Below the pieces are notes generated by a model. The model had not been told where the DNA came from and searched no databases. It saw only the letters and a program-made list of their open reading frames with translations. A stretch of DNA of 64,000 nucleotides, from assembly GCA_023105745.1 (NCBI GenBank), contig JALGQZ010000002.1, positions 81,237,785 to 81,301,784 on the forward strand. The letters are read 5' to 3'. Made by a program: the position numbers and the translations under genes. The stretch is from Austropuccinia psidii. Its lineage: Eukaryota; Basidiomycota; Pucciniomycetes; Pucciniales; Sphaerophragmiaceae. The first letter of the stretch is position 1; the number at the start of each line of letters is the position of its first letter. This document shows positions 23,237-33,320 of the stretch, piece by piece.

Positions 23237-23991
23237 CCCCAGAAAACAATCTGATTATGACCAAGGCCCAAGAGAAGAATGACTAGTGGAATATCAAGAG
23301 GAAACCCCACTAGAAATCCTAGACATACAGTTTGAAGCAGGCATGCCACAAGATACTTCAAACAAAGACTTGTGCAAACACACACAGGAAGCACAAACAT
23401 TCCTGGTCACACCAACCAAAGGAAAGGCATACATACATGAAACAGCCACAAAAATGACTGACAACGCTCAACATCCATTGATCATTGGCAGTGGAGCACA
23501 CTGCTCCATAGTGGCCAGAAATTATCTTGAAAACCACTTCAAAAACTGGGAAAACCAGCTCTTGCCCACCAAGGCAAAGAACTTCAAGAGTGCATCAGGG
23601 AAGATGACTTCCGTTAAGACAATTATCAAAGAGATAATTATACCCCATAGGAAAGGTAACATCAGAATTAACCCAGAGTGTGTTGTGCTTGATGATGCCC
23701 AAATCCACAGGTTGTTACTGGGAACAGATTGCTAGAGGATGTATGGAATAGATATTTACAAAAGTAAAAACAGGCACACTACCATTGGTACCAACAAGGA
23801 GAAGAAATTTCCACTTAATATATACAAAATATCTTCCCAAGATCCCCTCAAAGAACTCCTGAATGAATTCAGAGAGGAAACGTTTAGCACTACCCTCACC
23901 AGTAAACAGAAACTATGTTTACTGAAAATTCTGAGAAAAAATAGACCAGAAGTTACCATTGAAGAACCATTAGGCAAAATCATAGGCTATG
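23237..23991 (+). pseudogene. B-plus protease region
   Basis: It resumes B after element A with the linker (SDYDQGPREE), then VEYQEETPLEILDI, and a protease whose triplet reads IGSGAHC: the catalytic Asp is replaced by Gly. NFKSASGKMTS and IIPHRKGNI follow. TAG at 23733-23735 interrupts just before MYGIDIYKSKN, and the same frame then continues to EEPLGKIIGY, where solo LTR A4 cuts in. It is dead as an enzyme on two counts. Confidence 0.85.
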
Positions 23992-25918
23992 TGTGAGCCT
24001 TGAGGTATATTTTACATACCAAAATAGGCCACAATTATCTTAAAAAGAAATTTTGAATTATACATAACTCATAAATCATGCATATATTCAAAATTAATCA
24101 TTTTTGATTTTAGAAAAGATGAATAACTTTTTATTGAGTAAGTAAATCCATGGATTTAAGGCCAGATTTGGATTCTACACAAAAATTCACCTAGGGTAGC
24201 TCCATGGAGTGAATAAGCTCAAATTAACTCTTTGAGGTGGTAAAATGGAAAATACTTCAATACCACATCATCAATACCACATAAAAGATCCGTGAAAATT
24301 TTTGTTTTTCTTAATTTCACGCCAAAATAATGGGAAAGTGAGAAATCCCATGTTACAAATACACTAAGAATAGTGTTATGCATGTTTTGAGCACTTAATA
24401 TCATGGTATTCTTACATGGACTTTTGGTACACCCATAGTGGATATCTCACTTTAAGCTTAAATTACTATTTTGACGTAAAAAATAGGCAAGGGGGACAAA
24501 AGACATCAAAGAGAGCCAGGGTACCCAACTTCCGAGGACTCAGTGGCATGGATAGCTCCAAAGCTTGATTACATAGCTGATCTTGACCCAATTGGTAAAC
24601 TAAACCTCTTTGGGAACTTGGTTACCATGTCACAACTACTGTAAATCTTAAGAAAATAGCAAATAACCTGCTATTTTGACGTGCCAAGGAGGTAAAGAGC
24701 TACTTAGACTCCTGTAACCATGTCAATTCTTAATGATTTTCCATGAATAAACCCCAAAAGAGTAATTAAAACCCTTTTTGGACTTGTATCCATTGATTTA
24801 CCTCATAGCAACCAGTGAAAAACTTATATTTGCAATTCTACATAGAAGTGAGGTAAAAGCTTCAAAAATTCATTAAAAATACAATTCTTAATGAATCTTT
24901 ATGAACCTTTCAGGACCAATGGAGAACTGTATTATCTATGGTACAACAAAAAATAATTACAGTTTTACTAGTAAAATTAAAAGTTTTACTTATAGTCCAT
25001 TTTTGACCATTCTACGTGAAACACTGAATCTTCAAAAATTCACAGTAATTAAAACCTGTGATGAAATTGGCAATAACATTGATAACTTTGAGAAATCAAT
25101 GATTATTTTGGAATAAAAGAAGATTTACAGATGTTACTCCTTTTATTCTTAACCATATTGGGGTTGGTAGTCACGTAAAAGTATCAATTAAGTAATTATG
25201 ATTATCTTACGTGACAACAGATGATGCAATAATTAATCCAAAAAGGTTTATTGTTTTCTCACTCACTGGTTTTTCAGTTTGCTCCATGGCACGCCTCTGT
25301 GAGCTGTTGTTGACTTAAAAGAAGCCTCTTCTTGTTGTTTTTTCCACATCATCATCATCTTATTCATCATTTATATCAGTATTACCAACAAGTAAGTATT
25401 AGTTCAAACTTTTATTAAGTGTTTTATTCTTTCAGAATCAATCAGCAAGACGTGAAATCATGGAAATCAACTATATATTGTTGTAATACATTTATAAATC
25501 CATTTTGATCCTCTAAATCCACAATTCTACGTCAAATCTCTCTATCTTATCTTTCAATAAGCTCTTTGGAATATTAGTGAGTGATTTATCTTTAATTCTT
25601 AAAGTTTTTCTCTAAAAATAGTTTTCTTCAAGAATTATCATTATAATTATTCTTGCAAAAAGATAATTCTATATTAAAATAATTTTATTCTTTTAATAAA
25701 AGAAGTTTTTATTATTAAATTCTTCTTGTAATTGATTCTTGTAGACAATTACTTACTCACTGTTAAAATCACTAGTAGTGCTTAACACGTGAAAGAAATA
25801 ATTCTTTAATTATTTACTTGTGGTTATAATAATATTTTATTATTATATTTCATAAGAAAAGACATAGTACTGTTGATTAATAGTAATATTATCATCAGTT
25901 TCATAGTCACATCTTACA
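23992..25918 (+). mobile_element. Solo LTR, family A (A4)
   Basis: 1927 bp, TGTGAGCCTTGAGG to ACATCTTACA, flanked by a perfect duplication CTATG at 23987-23991 and 25919-25923. It inserted into B-plus between protease and RT (Gly-Tyr / Tyr-Asp). It is very close in sequence to A5 at 41027-42891, closer than either is to A2 or A3, so the two probably come from the same burst. Confidence 0.95.
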
Positions 25919-26674
25919 CTATGATATAGAATTATATCTGGATGTAGAACAACCTTATCCACCAATGCTCAGGAGACATCCTTACCCAGAAAGTCTGGAA
26001 ACCAGGAAGGAAATTAAAAAAATATCAATGAACTCCTGGACATGGATGTCATCAGAAAGATTGGACACAATGAAATAGTGGAAATTACCACACCTGACCT
26101 GATAATCTTGCATGATGGTTAGTCTAGGCTGTGTGGAGATCACAGAGCTGTCAAGAACTACACTAAAGCTGACAGGTACCCTATACCTAGGATACCTCAT
26201 GCCTTAGACAAACTTGCAAAAGCCAAATACATAACCAAAATGGATTGTATGAAAGGCTTCCACCAGAATGGAGTAAAACCAAACTCCATGAAATTACTCA
26301 GAATCATATGTCATATGTGCATATATGAGTACACCAGGATGCCCTTTGGCATCAACCATGCACCTGCCCACTTCCAAAGGATGATGGACACCATATTTCA
26401 AGAAGAAATATTGGAAGGTTTGATAGTAGGCAAATTGCGATCCAAGATTATAAAGGGAACATGAACATCATATACAAAGAAGGTAAAAGTTGTACCAATG
26501 CAGCTTACCTTAGCAGATGGCCACTGGATAATGTCAAAAGCAACCCAGCTGATGACCCTGAAGTAGAAGCTAAAGTTCCTATCCATTTCATGGAAATAGA
26601 AAGGAAGAAAAACTTCATATTTTCTGAGTGGGCACCAGGAAGTAGTACCCCAGACAGTGGAAACACTGACTCAG
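25919..26674 (+). pseudogene. B-plus RT/RNase H with internal deletion
   Basis: RT starts with DIELYLDVEQPYPPMLRRHPYP, suffers a frameshift near 26010 and a stop near 26122, then gives KMDCMKGFHQNGVKP (motif A) and MPFGINHAPAHFQRMMD. Just after EEILEG (about 26417) it jumps straight to RQIAIQDYKGNMNIIYKEGK, which belongs to late RNase H. Against B-minus about 730 bp are missing, including the catalytic DD box and the RNase H active site. It ends with FSEWAPGSSTPDSG at the element C insertion. Confidence 0.85.
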
Positions 26675-28509
26675 TGCAAGCCTTAGAGGTATTTTCATAT
26701 ACCCAAAAGACCACAAAAGATAAATTACGATACAAATATAAATAAAATAAATTTATTTATATTATAAAAATAAAAATTGAAATATAAATACAAATTTATA
26801 TTCAAAAATCAAAATTTAATTATAATTTAAAAATAAAATTACAATAAAATTTAAAATTATGAAATTACATTTTTACTTGTAAAAATTAAGTAAAAATGAA
26901 CTTTTAATAAAAATTGTGAAATTAAAATATTTTTGGTAAGAAGTTAGATAAAATATATTATAGCTTTTTATCCAATAAATAAACATAAAGAAATTATCAC
27001 ACCATTGGATTCCTCATAAAAAGTAAAGGGGGGTCATCTCTGGATGAAATTTCTGTAACTCAACTCTAAATAAGCTTAAATTAAGTTTTTAGTATTTTAA
27101 TACAAAAATTGAAAATCCTCAAAACTTCAATTTAATTCACACCACATGTGGTGTTAACCATCAATTTTTGTGTTAAAATTGAGGTGTTGTGTTTAGCTTA
27201 GAAGCTATGAGGAATTGAAGTATTTTCAATTGAATTCAATTGAAATGTCAAAATGTGCACGTGTATTACATAAGTGAGCTTTGATTTACATATGAAGTAT
27301 CAATTATTACTTTATTGTACTGTACAATTCAATTGAATTACATATGTAAATTACAAGTATAATACATGATCAGGAATTAAAGGAAAAAATAAATTGGAAA
27401 GATTAAAATTGGGGGGAGAAGGAACTTCAGCTCTAAGGGGGCGCCAGACCTCCAAATTCCTTGCTGACAGGCCTGAGATGTCAAAATTAATGCACAGGAT
27501 CATCACTTTTGGCCTGGGATTGAGTCACAGACCCTGTGACTCAATTGATGATGAGGTTTTGATACCAACCAGGGCAGTTTTCACTGTTGCCAAGAGGGTA
27601 AAACTACCCTTTAGTTAAGAAAATGTTAATAAAAACAGTTTAAAAGGAGTTTTACTCCTCTTACACACAGTCTGACGTTTTTTTGAAGGCTCTAGACCAG
27701 GTATTGCTATAGTAATGGCTGATTCAAGGGTCTAAAATGGTTAAAAATGGCTAAAAATGGCTTAAACCAGCCCTTTTTTGGTCTAACCCAGGGTTCAATG
27801 ATGCCATAATTGGATTTTCTGTTGTCAGACTTTTTTCACGACTGAAAAGAGTAAATTTTACTTTTGGAGTAAGAAAATTGATGGCTATAAAAGAATGTCT
27901 TCTTTGCCCCACTTTTCTCTTCATGTTAGAATCTTTTCCTTTTATAATTAGTTTAAACACTGTTAAACCAATCAAAAAATATCCCAACCACCTTTTTTAA
28001 ATAATTTTAAACCTTTTAACCACCTGAAAAAATCATTATAATCATTGTTTGTAACTCTTATAATCATTTTTACCCCTGAACAACCCCAAAAGTGAATTAA
28101 AGCATCCTTCATCACTGTTAACTTTGTCACTTTGTTTCCAAATTCACTCTGGTCAGTTTTGGGTGTGTTTTCTCTTTAAAATCCTTTTTAAAGACTTTTT
28201 TCTTTAAATAATTGCTTTCAGTTCTTTGCTCGATTAATTCCAATTAAAATTGCTCTTGAAGAAATTTCTTTTGTAGCCTTAAATATCTCTTGTAGAGTAT
28301 TTTTGGATAAATTTTTATTGTTGGTACAACAATAAATCTTGATAATATTATTGTTTTATACTAATAAAGTTATAAAAAATAAAATTGGCATGTTTTCTCT
28401 TAAAAAATAATATTTCTTACTATTTTTAATTGATTTTTTACCTTATACAAATTTTGAGGACAGGAAGAGTACTTGATTTTTAATCAAATTTTCATATCCA
28501 CACCTTTCA
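26675..28509 (+). repeat. 5' LTR of element C (C2)
   Basis: 1835 bp. The start reads TGCAAGCCTTAGAGG, where C1 and C3 have TGTGAG, so the terminal sequence is mutated. It ends CCACACCTTTCA. The TATAAAAG box is intact at 27886-27893. The boundary is fixed by the CTCAG duplication. Confidence 0.94.
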
Positions 28510-28511
28510 TT

Positions 28512-28529
28512 TGGGGGCCAAGCCGTGGT
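28512..28529 (+). promoter_or_regulatory. Primer binding site of element C (tRNA-Pro-like)
   Basis: After a TT spacer, TGGGGGCCAAGCCGTGGT. It has the same TGGGGGCC start and spacing as elements A and D. Complementing it gives a plausible tRNA 3' half: a CACGG T-stem strand, a 7-base acceptor strand, C, CCA. Confidence 0.7.
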
Positions 28530-28735
28530 ATTTTACCTGTGACATAATTTTTTAACTCTTCTTTAAACCTTTTTATTATTTTGAAAAATTTAAAAAACAT
28601 ACAAAAAATACTTATAATTCAAAAAACCCATAAAAAATATTTTTTTTCATATTATAAGTGAGGCGTAGATTTTTATTTCTCTTTTTTGAAATAACCTTTT
28701 TTTACTTAATTAATTGGCTTTTTAATTAGTTTTAG

Positions 28736-28933
28736 TGTCTGAAGTCGTGGTAAGACAAGAAAAAATTGAAACAGCATCAACAGTCACCAGCATTATTCCT
28801 TCCAGTACTGTTAATTCAGACCATAATAGTACTGTTATTGTGACTCAAAATAACCAACCTGAACCAATATCTTCTGAATTTATTAACTTGAATATAAGTA
28901 ATACCCTTCAGAAAGCTAAGAATTTGGCTAATA
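28736..28933 (+). other. Element C: putative short internal exon of the alpha frame
   Basis: Preceded by TTAATTAGTTTTAG and followed by GTAAGT, a near-consensus 5' splice site. Two leading bases (TG), then an open frame (SEVVVRQEKIETAS... to ...KNLAN) ending with one base of a codon. D has exactly the same phase at both ends. The protein is rich in Ser, Thr and Asn and I do not recognise it. Confidence 0.55.
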
Positions 28934-28998
28934 GTAAGTTTCTTGCTGTAAAAATACTATTTTAAGCCTTTTTAATCATAAAATATGCCTTCAACTAG
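28934..28998 (+). other. Element C: putative 65-nt intron containing the beta start codon
   Basis: GTAAGT at the 5' end, CAACTAG at the 3' end, T/A-rich between. An ATG at 28985-28987 lies inside it and starts the beta frame. Removing the intron joins the exon to the alpha frame (NQEPAITPQESP). Confidence 0.55.
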
Positions 28999-29323
28999 AT
29001 CAGGAGCCAGCTATAACCCCTCAAGAATCTCCCAGAAAGCTAATAGATGTGATTATGGCAGAAGCCAACCAGGTACAGAAGGAAAAGGGTCAGTTGATGA
29101 CTTCCAAACAACTAAAATAGGTAATTCTGATGCTGATAATACCATTTTACCTTCACAAAGAGCTGACACTGCCACAAGAAGCCTCAGTGGACATATACAA
29201 AGGCAGCCACAAAGAATACAACAATGCCCTGCAGTACAAGGAGTACCAGATCCTTGCAGATCTGTGGAAAAACTGCATGAATTCTTACCTGACTGTGAGA
29301 AAATTCCTGGGCCATCCCAATAA
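28985..29323 (+). pseudogene. Element C beta frame: Gag N-terminal extension
   Basis: ATG 28985 gives MPSTRSGASYNPSRIS, a basic Ser/Arg/Gln-rich frame open to a TAA at 29321-29323. It is the same frame (2) as Gag at 29645, with stops between. It corresponds to the Gag start in element D. Confidence 0.55.
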
Positions 29324-29606
29324 TTGCAAATTTCTCAATGGATGGCATCAATTCATGGAGAAGAAAAACATGATGCTCTTGATACTAGAATGGAGGAAAA
29401 ACAACCCCCCACCACCCAAGCAAGTGCCAAAAACAGCCCCAGTGGCCAGCAGAGGCAATTCCAACGTTAGAAAGCAGCCACAAGCTCCAAACAAGGGAAA
29501 AGGAAAGGCACCAGCCACCAAACCTTACAGCCAGGGCTACACGATTCCAAACATTCAACAGGATGGCATGGAAAATGTGTTTCAGATGGCCAGAACAATG
29601 ATCTAA
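28999..29606 (+). pseudogene. Element C alpha frame (conserved ORF upstream of Gag)
   Basis: In frame 0, EPAITPQESPRKLIDVI follows the splice site, one TAG lies near 29119, and then 29130-29606 is fully open: NNALQYKEYQILADLWKN, NSYLTVRKFLGH, FLNGWHQF, a Pro/Lys-rich linker with APVASRGN, then GYTIPNIQQDGMENVFQMARTMI and stop. D and A encode the same blocks. It overlaps the beta frame and ends about 40 bases before the open Gag frame, which lies at -1 to it. Function unknown; one stop from intact. Confidence 0.65.
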
Positions 29607-29644
29607 TTACAAAAGAAAGAGGAGGCCAGATTAGAATATCAGAA

Positions 29645-30592
29645 ATGATTTCTGATATTTTTGATTCTATTCCAGAGTTGTATGAAGCTATAACTTTCGT
29701 AAAAAGTCATCTTTCTGATAAAAATACATCAATTTGTGACAATCTTAAGACACATAACTTGAGTGTGAGCCAAATCAATGAAAAACTCAAATGTTTTGAA
29801 AAGGTTTTAAGAACAATTAAAACTTCCAATAATGATAATTCTTTTGGAAATAAGATAAATGAACAATCTGCCATTATTAAGGAATTGACAGACAAATATT
29901 CTAAATTCAATATTGATGACATGATTGAAACAAGAATAAAACAGGCCATAAATAATATGAAAGAGGATAATAAGAAAGCTCTTGATGATATTTCAAAATC
30001 ATTTAATGAAGTAAAGACACATATAATTGCCTTGAAAAAATGTTTTGGTACCTCAAAAGAGGAAATATGAAAATTAACAATAAAGCTAAATGAAGTTATA
30101 TCTGATAATACTAAACAAACAGAATTATGGAATGAGCTGAAATATAAAGAGGATGATCATAAAAAGAATGTAATAACCTCTATACAAAGCTTAAAACATG
30201 AATTAAGAAATTCACAAAGGTGTAACAACAGTAAAATGAATGATATTCAACAACTAATAAACACCTTACCAAGAATCTCTACACCTCTGAATCAAAATGA
30301 GGGTACAGGGATTCCCAATCCACAAGTATTGGATATTGGAAATTCTCAATTTAAAATTGAATTTTCTACTTATTTTCATAACTTCAAACCATCAATTGGC
30401 CAAGAAGTCTTGAAAGAAGTTCCAAAGCTTAAGGAATGGCCTCACTTCAGTGGTGAAGGAGAATATGACCATATGGAATTCATCAGAGGTATTGACATGA
30501 TCAAAGAAGACTTTGAATTACCAAACAAATTGGTAACAGCCAGGTTTGAAACCTTATTTACCAAATCAGCTCACAGATGGTATCTCAAATTG
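29645..30592 (+). pseudogene. Element C Gag, 5' half (split by element D)
   Basis: A coiled-coil-like region (MISDIFDSIPELYEAI ... KEDNKKALDDISKSF) is open to a TGA at 30068-30070 and is followed, after a frame change by 30236, by the capsid core LKEWPHFSGEGEYDHMEFIRG, ARFETLF and RWYLKL. Element D is inserted at 30593, exactly between the codons for Leu and Arg of the YLKLRQAHGH segment; the second half resumes at 44511. Confidence 0.85.
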
Positions 30593-31649
30593 TGTGAACC
30601 TTTGACATATGACCACATACCCAAAAAGGTCACAAGAAATATTTAATATAATTATACATTAAAAATAAGTACCTTAAAACTACAAAAATACCATAAATTT
30701 GTATGAAACTTGGTTTAACTTAAAAAACAATGAATGAAAATGTGGAATACGCTATACCATTGGATTCCCCATGGTAAAATACACATATACCACTTTTATT
30801 TTATGGCATATCTGTAAAGTCAATATTTAATGAGTTATAAGTAATAATACCTTATAAAAAACACAAATCCTTGTTTATTTCAAAAGACAATGAAACAACA
30901 TGTGAAGTAAATGGTACCATTCGATTCTCCATAAAACTCCACACATAAAAAAATTAATAAGCTAAGCTTCAAAATCAATACTTAAGGAATTAACCTGAAT
31001 ATATGCACTTTTTTGGTCAACGCATATATTCAAGGATTTTAGCTAATATCTCTTGAATTATGCATGTTAGAGTGATGAACCAAAAATAAAGTCATCACGT
31101 ATTTACTGTAGGAATACAAAAATGACGTTTATTTCACAAGTCATAAACAAGGTTAAAATCTGTAAGGAATTATTGATTAAAATCAACAGAGCTGTTGAGC
31201 ACTGTGTTGTGAAAGTGGTCCAAACTTAAAAAGAAGTAGACAGTTGGATTCTACTACTTCATTCGTGAAGAATGATGTATTTTTTATTATAATATTCAAG
31301 GTATAAACCCTTGAAATCATAGTTTGAAGTTTAAAATATTAAATTTCAACAGAAAAGATGAGTTACAAGAAAAATCATCAAAAATAGAGTTTTGATAATG
31401 TAATGAAATTCTCTTGGAACAATAATAAGGTTATGCCAAGCAATTAGAATTCACTCTCTGAATTGCTGTAGCGTGTAAATCTTAAAAGTTATTAAGGATC
31501 AAAGTTTGAGCTTAATTTAATCATTTATGATCACTCACTGTAACCTGGAATTAAGTTTAACAGTCATATAAGTCATAAAATTGGTGAATACTATTAGTTT
31601 ATGATTAAAACTAATGAAATACACGAAATTTGGGGTTCTTCCATGCCTT

Positions 31650-31657
31650 TGACGTCA
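31650..31657. promoter_or_regulatory. CRE-like palindrome TGACGTCA in LTR D1
   Basis: A perfect 8-bp TGACGTCA, the classic bZIP (ATF/CREB-type) site, about 170 bases upstream of the TATA box. It is also present in D2 at 43568-43575. Binding is inferred; the conservation may only reflect LTR copying. Confidence 0.45.
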
Positions 31658-31826
31658 TCAAACGTAGAGTTATAGTGATAACTCTAAATAATGGCGTAAT
31701 AATGATGTAATGTGGTTTGATCATGATGTAATCATCACCAAACCTTAAACTATTGATCAATTCCAGTGGATGTGATCAGTACACGTCTACTATAAGCCTT
31801 TTAGACTCTAGAAGGGAGTTATTTAG

Positions 31827-31834
31827 TATAAATA
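31827..31834 (+). promoter_or_regulatory. TATA box of LTR D1
   Basis: TATAAATA followed by GAGCTCTTTTTTACTC, with the same sequence in D2 at 43745-43752. It is a strong core-promoter candidate, placing the transcript start about 30 bases on and leaving an R-U5 part of roughly 700 bases. Confidence 0.6.
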
Positions 31835-32569
31835 GAGCTCTTTTTTACTCTGTTTTCCCCTCAGACGCATCAAAAACATTAAATCAATACAATTAAAAAG
31901 GTAATATCTTTATTCTTTATATATAAAACTTTTATATTATTAAAGACCAAAGATCATGTTATTATAATCGTCAATTTTGAGGTGATTAAGTCATTTATTT
32001 AATTGTTTTTGTTAAAAATCTCTCTAAAAACTCATTTCCATGTAAAAATCAAGAATATTTGTAATTTTCTTTATTTTGTATTGTAAATACAATTTGGATA
32101 AGTTGTATATACATTATTTGGCATAAAATATCTCAAAATTATTATATTAAGTATTAAAAGTAGGTTATTTTCTCTATATTATTCTTTTACTAATTCTTTA
32201 ATTAATATAAATAGTATTTATATTAATTTATAGCTTTAATATTGGTAATATTATGGTTATTAATTGTTTTTTATCAATAAAAAACAATTTCTTACGCCTT
32301 TATTATTTGTTTGTAACAATAATAAAGTGCCATTAAATATATTAATTATTTTATATTGATATATTTGTTTTATTATATTATATTTTATAATATAAATTAT
32401 ATTATCATATTTTATTGATAATATACTTATTTTTACGCCATAATTATAATAATTCTTTATTATTATAATTATTTTTATCTTATTTATTTAATTTATAAGG
32501 ACATTCATAGTACAATAAGTAAAATATTAATAATTTTTTACTTATTTTTTCATAGTAAAACCTTCCATT

Positions 32570-32587
32570 TGGGGGCCTGCCCGTGAT
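32570..32587 (+). promoter_or_regulatory. Primer binding site of element D (tRNA-Pro-like)
   Basis: TT spacer, then TGGGGGCCTGCCCGTGAT. By eye this matches the well-known mammalian retroviral tRNA-Pro site at 14 of 18 positions. The complement has C before CCA. Confidence 0.72.
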
Positions 32588-33083
32588 ATGTACTCTAAAA
32601 GACCTTTAAAAAGATTCTAATTGGGCTTATTCAATAATAAATTATACTTATAGTCATAAAATTATATAATAATTTTATATTTATTGATTTTAAAAGCTAT
32701 TGAGGCATTTGGAAAGCAATTGTACTGTCTTACACGTAGTTTTTCACATCCTTAGACTTGCAAAAACTTTCTTTGAGTGACTCTAGTTATTAGAAAAGAT
32801 ATTTTATAAATTAAAAATAATTTTATATTATAAATTAATTTTATAAAAAGAATCATATTCATTTTTATTTTATTCTTTAAAAATAAAAACATAAAAAATA
32901 ATAAAAAGATTAAAAGCCAATAAAAAAGTTATTTTATTCATTTTAATTTCATTTCTTTAATTATTTTTCATTTTTTTTCTATAAAAAAAAAGATATAAAA
33001 GCAATTTTTACGTGGAAAATTGCCATATCTTACCAAAAATAACACTTTCATATAAAAGACTTATATGCATTTGTCTTTTTTAG

Positions 33084-33233
33084 TGTTTGAAGACAACCCA
33101 ACAGAGGACACCCAAACCACTGTTGAAAGATTGGTGGAACAAACTGGTCAAATTTCTCTAACACCAATAATTACCAAAAGAAAGAAAGCCAAGAAATTGG
33201 ACTTTCCAGGACCCACCATTAAGGACTCTGAAG
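33084..33233 (+). other. Element D: putative 150-nt internal exon of the alpha frame
   Basis: Preceded by TTTGTCTTTTTTAG and followed by GTGAGT. Two leading bases (TG), then open: FEDNPTEDTQTTVERLVEQ ... GPTIKDSE, with one base left over. The acidic start and basic middle (KRKKAKK) have no family I recognise. If the preceding exon ended in A, the junction would create an ATG in both C and D. Confidence 0.55.
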
Positions 33234-33320
33234 GTGAGTACCTTCTTTATAAATTGCCATAAGAAAATTTCTGTTCTGAAATCCTCTCATTTCTTATTTT
33301 TCTTATAATATGACTACCAG
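33234..33320 (+). other. Element D: putative 87-nt intron containing the Gag start codon
   Basis: GTGAGT ... TACCAG, T-rich in the second half. ATG 33310-33312 inside it is the first codon of the long Gag frame. Splicing would remove the Gag start and give EEAPNTPSNQMDLDSEVEL in the alpha frame instead. Confidence 0.55.

Larger units (their letters stand above)
30593..32567 (+). repeat. 5' LTR of element D (D1)
   Basis: 1975 bp from TGTGAACCTTTGACAT to AAACCTTCCA. The last 500 bases are extremely AT-rich. It matches D2 closely once the two insertions in D2 are removed. A TATA box and a palindromic TGACGTCA lie within it (listed separately). Confidence 0.95.
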
